Source of the DNA: a virus
Reading direction: 5' to 3' (one strand)
IMG/VR virus record: IMGVR_UViG_3300009537_000212
Coordinates: 1-21,072 of that record
Length of the DNA: 21,072 nt
This document shows, piece by piece, positions 14,764 through 20,179 of this stretch; position 1 is the first letter of the stretch, and each line of letters starts with the position of its first letter. The notes beneath the pieces were generated by a model that saw only the letters and a program-made list of their open reading frames with translations, had not been told where the DNA came from and made no database searches. Both the position numbers and the translations under genes were made by a program.

Positions 14764-15671
14764 GCGACTCTCCGGATTGTAGTGCGGCATCGTCCGTGAA
14801 AAGGCGGTAGAAGCCCGTCGGGGATATCGTCCTCGTCTTCATACTCGTTTGGCCACGGCATGATTTCCTTGCTTTTATCGTGGTCACCTTCCTCCACGGC
14901 TGACAAATAACGGTCGATCCGATCTTTCGCGGCCTCAACACTAAACTCCTTCCCGGCCAGCTGCCGGCAGACAGCCGAGGTCCGGTCATCCAAAACAACT
15001 ACCAAACGATATCTTTTCGTTCCGATTCGGTCCAAGCCTTGAATCTTCCCGATCTCTGACGTTCTGTTGACCGCGATCTGTGCGAAAAGATCCCAATAGG
15101 CTTTCTCGCCATACCGCTCCTTGAACGTTTGAGGTGTGAGAGACCCGTATTTCTCCTGGAGTTCTTGGGCGATCTTCCCACGGGTCCACCCGGCTTTGCG
15201 TCCATCAACCAACGTCTGCGACACCTCACGGAGCAGTTTTGAATCTTTCGCGTGACCTTTGATCCAGAACAGATTCGCCTGGTTCGTGAGTTTGATCGCG
15301 CGAGAATCCGGCTGACTCAAAGTGACGGATATTCCTGTCTGATCAATATCGGCGACCTCACCGTAGCCAAGCAGGTACATTCGCTCTGTGAGGTCCAACG
15401 CTGAGACCTCAATATCCCTGGCGAAGTTAACCCCGAGTTCTCGCCTGAGCAGCTTCAGATACTTCCTCTGATCCATGATGTTGAATTTCCCACGGACAGA
15501 AGACAGATCCGCGATCGCTGTCAAAAGGAAGTTTTTCTGACGGCCGCTGAAACCGTTGAACAGCAGTTTGTAGAGATCCCGGACGAGACGGTCCCGGGGA
15601 TGAAGCTTCAGGACCGTCTCCAGGATGCCGTCAATGGCTTTGATTAGGCTTTTCGCTATCTTTTGCTGCAT
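14760..15671 (-). CDS. Minor head protein, Mu gpF / SPP1 gp7 (MuF) family
   Basis: A 303-residue protein. The helical N-terminal region is followed by the MuF domain: LFAQIAVNRTSEIGKIQGLD and RYRLVVVLDDRTSAVCRQLA (about residues 185-232), then the closing LLPPFHGRCRTTI with H292 and C295, the hallmark end of the family. MuF proteins sit inside the procapsid near the portal and are needed for head morphogenesis or DNA entry. There is no extra C-terminal toxin domain. The family gene usually lies directly after the portal gene, but none is present here. The start overlaps the upstream gene by 41 bp. Confidence 0.85.
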   Translation of the reverse strand: MQQKIAKSLIKAIDGILETVLKLHPRDRLVRDLYKLLFNGFSGRQKNFLLTAIADLSSVRGKFNIMDQRKYLKLLRRELGVNFARDIEVSALDLTERMYLLGYGEVADIDQTGISVTLSQPDSRAIKLTNQANLFWIKGHAKDSKLLREVSQTLVDGRKAGWTRGKIAQELQEKYGSLTPQTFKERYGEKAYWDLFAQIAVNRTSEIGKIQGLDRIGTKRYRLVVVLDDRTSAVCRQLAGKEFSVEAAKDRIDRYLSAVEEGDHDKSKEIMPWPNEYEDEDDIPDGLLPPFHGRCRTTIRRVA

Positions 15672-15957
15672 AGATAATCAATGCTCCGGGATTTTCCAGC
15701 TCCATTAGTTGATTCAGTGGAACCATGAACTTGATGAGGTTGAACGGGCTCTCAGTCAGAAAATCTTTCACTTCCTGCTGTTCCGTAACCAGGCTACAAA
15801 TCAGACCCTCGTACGCTGAATAACTGTTGTTTTTCATCATCTGGTTCAGGAAGTTTCCGACGTCCGTCGCGGTCGGACGTCGAATCTGAAACATCTTCCC
15901 GTCCACCATAATCGAGCCGAAAGGGTCAGCTTCCGGATTCTTCGGACTTTTTCCCAT
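15631..15957 (-). CDS. Small phage protein upstream of MuF, unknown
   Basis: A 108-residue protein using ATG 15957, which has AGAAGGG and AAGG directly before it. Longer in-frame starts upstream read through the tandem-repeat region of another gene and give a Cys/Arg-rich, unlikely sequence. The protein begins MGKSPKNPEADPFGSIMVDG, followed by MFQIRRPTATDVGNFLNQMM and LTESPFNLIKFMVPLNQLME. The (I/V)RRPT.xD pattern is reminiscent of some small tail-assembly chaperone-like phage proteins, but this is weak. It overlaps both neighbours (32 and 41 bp). Confidence 0.5.
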   Translation of the reverse strand: MGKSPKNPEADPFGSIMVDGKMFQIRRPTATDVGNFLNQMMKNNSYSAYEGLICSLVTEQQEVKDFLTESPFNLIKFMVPLNQLMELENPGALIIYAAKDSEKPNQSH

Positions 15958-16309
15958 CCTTACCCTTCTTCGGTTGATTCTCCGCGTTTCTCGGGCTCGT
16001 CTTGATCTTTTCGTCGTAGTCAGCATCCAACAAGCTTCCGAGCTTGTCGATCGTCTTGATCTTTTCGTCGTAGTCAGCATCCAACAAGCTTCCGAGCTTG
16101 TCGATGTGCCTTTTCGTGGACAGCTGACTGAATCCGTCTCGCGACAGCAGCTGCGGCATGTCACAGATGACTTTTCCGTCCAACTGCTTCAGCTCTGCGT
16201 GGACGTCTTCCAATGCCTTTCGATCCTTTTCGCTCAACATAGCTTTGATCCTTTCCAAGGTTTGTGTGATTATCAGGGGACGGGTCTGAATTCCCGGGCT
16301 CAGACCCAT
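15926..16309 (-). CDS. Helical protein with duplicated 18-residue repeat
   Basis: A 127-residue charged, helical protein (LERIKAMLSEKDRKALEDVH). It contains the block IDKLGSLLDADYDEKIKT twice in tandem, encoded by a perfect 54-bp DNA duplication, and ends in a Lys-rich tail (NQPKKGKDGKKSEESGS). The start is uncertain: ATG 16309 has a poor ribosome site, while ATG 16240 (MLSEKDRK, 104 residues) has AAAGGA about 8 nt upstream. The family is unknown. It lies between the endolysin and the MuF-side genes and may be a head-region accessory protein. Confidence 0.5.
   Translation of the reverse strand: MGLSPGIQTRPLIITQTLERIKAMLSEKDRKALEDVHAELKQLDGKVICDMPQLLSRDGFSQLSTKRHIDKLGSLLDADYDEKIKTIDKLGSLLDADYDEKIKTSPRNAENQPKKGKDGKKSEESGS
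15997..16105. repeat. Perfect 54-bp tandem duplication
   Basis: Two identical 54-bp units, 15997-16050 and 16051-16104, plus one further matching base. The unit is a multiple of three, so the reading frame is kept and 18 residues are repeated. No silent difference separates the copies, which points to a very recent duplication or active copy-number variation. Confidence 0.95.
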
Positions 16310-16352
16310 CTGCGCGGATCCCGGTCCCGCTTGGCCAATACGTCCCCGCCTT

Positions 16353-17207
16353 TTACAGATTGACTGTCGTCAGCTTGAGCGCCTTCTGCAGCAGCGCCCA
16401 CAGCGTCGGATCCGGGTAGGGATCTGACTTTTCCGCACGCACGTGCACGTGACCAATGATCCCGCGGAACGTATCCATCTTCTGTGGACCGTAAAACTTT
16501 GCCGGATCCCCAGGCATCTGCCGCGGAATGTGCGGGTACTTCCTAAACAACGCTTCCAGAAGCATGATCAGCGCTGCAACCTGTGCCGGCTCATAGGCGT
16601 CAAAAATCTGGTAGTCCCGAAACGGTTGCGGAGAATGCCAGAGTTCCTGGCCGTCCGGTACCGGGCGATCGCCCCAACCTTTGAAGAACACGAGCTTTCC
16701 GTCCTTCATTCGAGCCGGGCCCTCACTCGCGATCTCAATTCCGATCGTGGTTCGCTCGTAATTAATCGCCGAGTACTGTGAGATCCATGAGCTGTAGATT
16801 CCAAGCTGATAGGCCCAGAATCCCTCGGATCCGAAGATGTCGTATACTTTGCCGCCGCGGTCAATAACGTATCTCGTTCCCTTGTACCATGGGACGTGCT
16901 TCGGATCTGCTTTTGCCTTTTCGATCTGGGCTTCGGCATGCTGCTGCCAATATTCGATCGAAGACACGGCGGACCCGCCAACCGTATGGTGCAGACAGAT
17001 CCGATAAGGTGGTTTGTTGGTCTCGTGTTTGAAGACCTTCACCTTCTCCGGGAGTTTGTGGCCGAACACTTCATCCGGCGACAGATCCGGCAGGTCATCA
17101 ACCGACCAACTCCTGTTCTTTGGCGCTTTCGGTTCTGGCTTGACCTCCGGAGCTTTAACTTTCGGCTCCGCTGTTTTAGCTGCGGCTTTGGTGCTCTTGG
17201 CTGTCAT
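16353..17207 (-). CDS. Endolysin, N-acetylmuramoyl-L-alanine amidase (Amidase_2)
   Basis: A 284-residue protein. An N-terminal Lys/Ala/Pro-rich region (residues 2-35) is followed by an Amidase_2/PGRP-type domain at about residues 67-275. RICLHHTVGGSAV gives the first zinc His (H73/H74), RYVIDRGGKVYDIFG and TTIGIEIASEGPA (E159) follow, and GHVHVRAEKSDPYPDP supplies the second His (H253) and the likely third ligand D262, with K260 nearby. These enzymes cut the amide bond between MurNAc and L-Ala in peptidoglycan. No signal peptide is seen, so a holin would release it. It lies among head genes, far from the holin at 7065, which is unusual. A structural (virion-associated) lysin is an alternative. 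Confidence 0.85.
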   Translation of the reverse strand: MTAKSTKAAAKTAEPKVKAPEVKPEPKAPKNRSWSVDDLPDLSPDEVFGHKLPEKVKVFKHETNKPPYRICLHHTVGGSAVSSIEYWQQHAEAQIEKAKADPKHVPWYKGTRYVIDRGGKVYDIFGSEGFWAYQLGIYSSWISQYSAINYERTTIGIEIASEGPARMKDGKLVFFKGWGDRPVPDGQELWHSPQPFRDYQIFDAYEPAQVAALIMLLEALFRKYPHIPRQMPGDPAKFYGPQKMDTFRGIIGHVHVRAEKSDPYPDPTLWALLQKALKLTTVNL

Positions 17208-17241
17208 TTGGTTCTCCTGGTTAATTATGAACTCCGGTTGA

Positions 17242-17664
17242 TTAACGTCGGACTATGTGTTTGACAAACGCTTCGATCGCCGGATCTGCGCCCTTCTCAA
17301 GCGCCCGGTCCATCCACGGATTTTTTCTCTGGCCGGCGACTGACTTCCGATAACCAATGCCAGGGATCCTGAGCGCCTTCGCTTTTCTCGGCCGGATCCG
17401 TTTACCGCGGATCCCGTGAATCCCGGTACCGAAATGAACAAACGGCGCGTAGTTTACGGTGCCGGGTAGTTGAGCTGGATCCACACCGACCGTAACCGAC
17501 ACAATGCCGGCGGACCTCTCCGGCTCGCTGACATGGTGAGATCTCCGGAGCGCGCCATGGTCTACCGGAACCTCATCCAGCGCGTAATCCAGAATCGCGT
17601 ATCCGGCTGCTGTGAGCGCGCCTTCGATGTCAAGCTCGATTGGATCCCAGTTACCTTTCGGCAT
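17242..17664 (-). CDS. HK97-gp10-like neck / tail completion protein
   Basis: A 140-residue protein. The N-terminal helix (LDIEGALTAAGYAILDYALD) is followed by VPVDHGALRRSHHVSEPERS and the key motif NYAPFVHFGTGIHGIRGKR, typical of the HK97 gp10/virion-morphogenesis family, then NPWMDRALEKGADPAIEAFV at the end. Members form a connector or tail-completion ring at the head-tail junction. ATG 17664 overlaps the upstream stop (TAATG) with AAGGA 7 nt before it. In most phages this gene lies between capsid and tube genes; here it lies about 4.5 kb upstream of the capsid gene. Confidence 0.8.
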   Translation of the reverse strand: MPKGNWDPIELDIEGALTAAGYAILDYALDEVPVDHGALRRSHHVSEPERSAGIVSVTVGVDPAQLPGTVNYAPFVHFGTGIHGIRGKRIRPRKAKALRIPGIGYRKSVAGQRKNPWMDRALEKGADPAIEAFVKHIVRR

Positions 17665-17855
17665 TATCGTGTCCTTCGTTTCGGTTTCGGCCGACGCCCG
17701 ACGTGGTAACCTCCACAGAACTTGCAGTGGTAAATATCCACAGGGACCCGGCTTTTTTTCTGAGTGACATATCTTGCGCCTTGAGCAGCTTTCTTTGATT
17801 CAAACCGTTTCTTCCCCTCGCACTGCCGCCGGCGTATTCTCCGTCTGCTGGACAC
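17664..17855 (-). CDS. Small basic CxxC protein, zinc-finger-like
   Basis: A 63-residue, very basic protein. It starts SSRRRIRRRQCEGKKRFESK and has YHCKFCGGYHVGRRPKPKRR in its second half. The order C...HCxFCxxxH is a zinc-binding knuckle seen in many small phage and bacterial proteins of unknown role. A GTG start (17855) with AGAGG about 7 nt before it is preferred. It overlaps the gene upstream by 56 bp and shares TAATG with the gp10-like gene. A nucleic-acid-binding role is likely from charge and zinc motif, but unproven. Confidence 0.6.
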   Translation of the reverse strand: MSSRRRIRRRQCEGKKRFESKKAAQGARYVTQKKSRVPVDIYHCKFCGGYHVGRRPKPKRRTR

Positions 17856-18078
17856 CTGCGAACCTCTTGTTGGTAAGAATAGCCCAGATCTTTGCGATCA
17901 AATTTGTTTCAGCATCGACCAACTGCTTCACAACAGTCCCTTTTGGCCGACGCGACTCCAAAGCTTTGATCTGCGCTTCGGACAGCGGGCCTTCAAACGA
18001 TACCATCAGGAATGTCGTCTCTTTGGCTTTGTTAATAATCTGATAGCCGTGCATCATAGCACGTACCTGTGATGTCAA
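17800..18078 (-). CDS. Small hypothetical protein, TTG start preferred
   Basis: A 92-residue protein. I place the start at TTG 18078-18076, which has GGAGG with 5-nt spacing and overlaps the stop of the preceding 30-residue peptide by 4 bases (TTGA). The longer ATG at 18135 has no clear ribosome site and lies inside that peptide gene. The sequence starts TSQVRAMMHGYQIINKAKET and has TFLMVSFEGPLSEAQIKALE and TNLIAKIWAILTNKRFAG. The family is unknown. The beta-helix alternation suggests a small soluble domain. Confidence 0.5.
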   Translation of the reverse strand: MTSQVRAMMHGYQIINKAKETTFLMVSFEGPLSEAQIKALESRRPKGTVVKQLVDAETNLIAKIWAILTNKRFAGVQQTENTPAAVRGEETV

Positions 18079-18167
18079 TTTATCCTCCGGATCCCGCGTT
18101 TGGCGATCACAGCGAGAACGACTATCATCAACCACATTCCAATCACAAGAAAATCAGTTGCGTTCAT
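18075..18167 (-). CDS. 30-residue single-pass membrane peptide
   Basis: A short reading frame: ATG at 18167-18165, TGA at 18077-18075, sequence beginning MNATDFLVIGMWLMIVVLAV and ending IAKRGIRRIN. It is one hydrophobic helix with a basic end, so an N-out, C-in membrane peptide is predicted. GGGGAGAAGGAAG lies directly before the ATG, one of the best ribosome sites in the window. The gene overlaps the upstream HTH gene by 14 bp, and its stop overlaps the TTG start of the next gene. Role unknown. Confidence 0.55.
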   Translation of the reverse strand: MNATDFLVIGMWLMIVVLAVIAKRGIRRIN

Positions 18168-18621
18168 CTTCCTTCTCCCCGAAAGTTTCCACCAGGATCT
18201 CCTGAGCCTCTCCGAGCGGATGAGCAGCTCCGCGCTGCTGGATGACTGTGACGTTGATTATCGGTTGGATGCCTTCGTTAGCGAGTTCACGGTACAGTTT
18301 CAACTGTAAATCGTAAAGGTCCTTCAACTCCATGCTATCCAGCGCGCCGGTCTTGATCTTCTTCTCAATCGCCCGGGTGACACGTCCCAGGTGTTTGCCG
18401 AACAGTTTAAGCTTCTCCTCCTTGCTGAGTTTGTATTTCGTGGTCAGTTCTTCCCACTTCTGGTCTTTGAGTTGCTGGATTTGGTTATCCAGTTCAACGA
18501 TCCACGCATGTATTGTTGAAACTCCACGGCCGAGCTTCTCAGCAATGTGATTGATGCTCTTGCCTTGAGCGCGGAGCTCCACGAACCTCATCTTTTCGGC
18601 TATGTCGGCTTGTTCTGGCAT
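18154..18621 (-). CDS. HTH/coiled-coil protein, possible small terminase or regulator
   Basis: A 155-residue protein. The N-terminal helix-turn-helix is at about residues 9-43 (MRFVELRAQGKSINHIAEKL, then GRGVSTIHAWIVELD), followed by a long coiled coil (QQLKDQKWEELTTKYKLSKE) and a mixed C-terminus (IQPIINVTVIQQRGAAHPLG). This layout is common in phage small terminase-type or HTH proteins of Mu-like elements. The large terminase that usually follows is absent. A DNA-binding role is fairly safe; the exact role is not. It lies 5 bp after the upstream gene. Confidence 0.5.
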   Translation of the reverse strand: MPEQADIAEKMRFVELRAQGKSINHIAEKLGRGVSTIHAWIVELDNQIQQLKDQKWEELTTKYKLSKEEKLKLFGKHLGRVTRAIEKKIKTGALDSMELKDLYDLQLKLYRELANEGIQPIINVTVIQQRGAAHPLGEAQEILVETFGEKEDERN

Positions 18622-18625
18622 ACTT

Positions 18626-19198
18626 TTACGCCAAAGCGTCCTCTGTTTCAGCTTCTACCAGGTCAAGTTCAACCTGCGCGGCCGCACCGGCAAGATAATC
18701 CTCGGTGCACCGGAGAACCTCCTCCAAAGCCAGAATAGCGTCTTTGCTGAGGTGTTTGTCTGTCGGCTCTTTGTCCGACGGCGCCTCGAACTTCTCCGGG
18801 GGATTCAGGTTCAATGGCTTGTTGCTCGTGTTCAGCCTCAGGTGATAAAACGGGGCACAACCACGGCGCCCGTCCTTGCCTACAATCCGGATCCCGGAAC
18901 ACCGGAAGTGAGCGTAGACCTGCTCAGTGCGAACTTTGTCCACGTCGGTATCGGTGTGAATCGCGGTGTACTCCTTCGGATCCATCTCACAAAACCCATC
19001 AGCCAAAAGTGAGAATTTCTGAATCGCCGCGACCAACTCCGGTTGAGGTTGGCGCTCGAAGGTGACTTTCGGATAGGTGTTGCTGTAGAGCTGATTCCCG
19101 ACTTTGAAGTTCTCCGTCCAGGAAACCTGAACGCGGTCATCACCCATGAGTTTTACCCGCTGGATGGTCACGCTTTTCGTGATTTTTACATCGCTCAT
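18626..19198 (-). CDS. Hypothetical protein of early/middle region
   Basis: A 190-residue protein with a beta-rich N-terminal half (VTIQRVKLMGDDRVQVSWTE; YPKVTFERQPQPELVAAIQK), a Cys-containing middle (YAHFRCSGIRIVGKDGRRGC) and an acidic helical C-terminus (DAILALEEVLRCTEDYLAGA). No family is recognised. It follows the replication-like genes and overlaps the next upstream gene by ATGA (19198-19195), so it belongs to the same transcription unit. Confidence 0.5.
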   Translation of the reverse strand: MSDVKITKSVTIQRVKLMGDDRVQVSWTENFKVGNQLYSNTYPKVTFERQPQPELVAAIQKFSLLADGFCEMDPKEYTAIHTDTDVDKVRTEQVYAHFRCSGIRIVGKDGRRGCAPFYHLRLNTSNKPLNLNPPEKFEAPSDKEPTDKHLSKDAILALEEVLRCTEDYLAGAAAQVELDLVEAETEDALA

Positions 19199-19383
19199 TT
19201 GGACCTCCGTTTTGGTTGAATGTCCCGAAGAAATTTCAGGAAAAGGTTGTTTTCAACTACTTGTTTCTCTCCAAACTTCACACGGATTACGCGATCTTGC
19301 CCTTTGAACTGACTGTTTGCCCGCGGCAACTTCCCAGCTGATCTTTTCAACTGTTTCACTGGTTTTGGAAGAAAACTGCTCAT
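19195..19383 (-). CDS. Small basic hypothetical protein
   Basis: A 62-residue basic protein (SSFLPKPVKQLKRSAGKLPR; QVVENNLFLKFLRDIQPKRR). It overlaps the genes on both sides by 4 bp (ATGA at 19383 and 19198), which supports that it is real. High Lys/Arg content suggests nucleic-acid binding or a small structural partner. No family recognised. Confidence 0.5.
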   Translation of the reverse strand: MSSFLPKPVKQLKRSAGKLPRANSQFKGQDRVIRVKFGEKQVVENNLFLKFLRDIQPKRRSK

Positions 19384-19661
19384 GATTTTGCCACCTCGAG
19401 CTTGGGATCCCGGAATTTAATGTTGTGTTCATCCAAAACTTCCCACTCCACTCCGTATGGCTTGCAGATGGAGTTGATCCAGTCACGGTCCTGGAAAATC
19501 CTCCGGTTGATCACCAGACGCCGCCCGAGTTCGATCTCATGCCCCTCCGGCGTGCCGGTGTCGTGAAGCTTCGGCCCTGGGTAGGACTCCACGTACAATG
19601 CTTTCATCTTGATCCGGTAGGCCGGCTCAAAGACCTGCTTGTAAAATTCGTGGGCGGTCAC
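19380..19661 (-). CDS. Hypothetical protein
   Basis: A 93-residue soluble protein. It begins MTAHEFYKQVFEPAYRIKMK and contains HEIELGRRLVINRRIFQDRD and SICKPYGVEWEVLDEHNIKF. It is coupled to both neighbours by 4-bp overlaps. No membrane segment or recognisable domain. It belongs to the block between the initiator-like gene and the HTH gene, so a role in DNA metabolism or regulation is possible but not shown. Confidence 0.5.
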   Translation of the reverse strand: MTAHEFYKQVFEPAYRIKMKALYVESYPGPKLHDTGTPEGHEIELGRRLVINRRIFQDRDWINSICKPYGVEWEVLDEHNIKFRDPKLEVAKS

Positions 19662-20179
19662 GATGCGGCCTTTTCGGTTTCGGGTTTGTTTTGAGCTCTG
19701 AAAACCGGTGAATTCTTCATGGCTCTCCGGTAGCGCTCATCTGTGGGGGCTTCGTATATCGCGAAAAGTTTTTCGTATTCATCGCAGTACTGTTCAAATT
19801 TCTGAGACTCCTGCTTCAACCACCTGCTGCCATTTAGGTCAATACCGCGTTTGATCCAGTAAAGGCAGATCACTCGTTGGTCGTCATTAAGATCTTCCCG
19901 GAATTCCTGGAAGATGGTTTTCGTCTGCCAGTCAGCCGGCGGGATCCCGGTATCATCATGTTTCCGGAACTGACGAAGGTAAAACGCGAGCAGCTGTTTT
20001 GGTGATGGCGGTTTCTCTGTTTCTGATGCCAGCGCGTGTTTCTTGTACCGCTCGCAAAGTTCAGTGAAGCGATCGTCCGAGAGGTTTTTGAACGCGTTGA
20101 AGTAATGCGTCCAGTTTAACCTGGTCCCGAAGTAACCACCGAGATCGGAGATTTTGACTTCGCAGTGTTTATCGGTCAC
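19658..20179 (-). CDS. Hypothetical protein following replication initiator
   Basis: A 173-residue, charged, helical protein. It starts MTDKHCEVKISDLGGYFGTR and has YFNAFKNLSDDRFTELCERY, PKQLLAFYLRQFRKHDDTGI and IFQEFREDLNDDQRVICLYW. The stop of the initiator-like gene overlaps its ATG (20179-20176). Gene pairs in this place in phages often encode helicase loaders or accessory replication factors, but I see no Walker motif, so I give no function. Confidence 0.5.
   Translation of the reverse strand: MTDKHCEVKISDLGGYFGTRLNWTHYFNAFKNLSDDRFTELCERYKKHALASETEKPPSPKQLLAFYLRQFRKHDDTGIPPADWQTKTIFQEFREDLNDDQRVICLYWIKRGIDLNGSRWLKQESQKFEQYCDEYEKLFAIYEAPTDERYRRAMKNSPVFRAQNKPETEKAAS

Noticed and set aside
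15958-16164. N-terminal extension of the 108-residue gene into the tandem-repeat region
   Set aside because: It would read the repeat in a second frame and give a Cys/Arg/Ser-rich unlikely sequence. The ATG at 15957 has a clear ribosome site.
1630-16680. GCGATCGC octamers like the cyanobacterial HIP1 element
   Set aside because: Only a few copies seen, explained by the general GATC excess. Not enough to suggest a cyanobacterial host.
18079-18135. ATG 18135 as start of the 92-residue gene
   Set aside because: There is no clear Shine-Dalgarno, and it lies inside the 30-residue peptide gene. TTG 18078 has GGAGG at 5-nt spacing.
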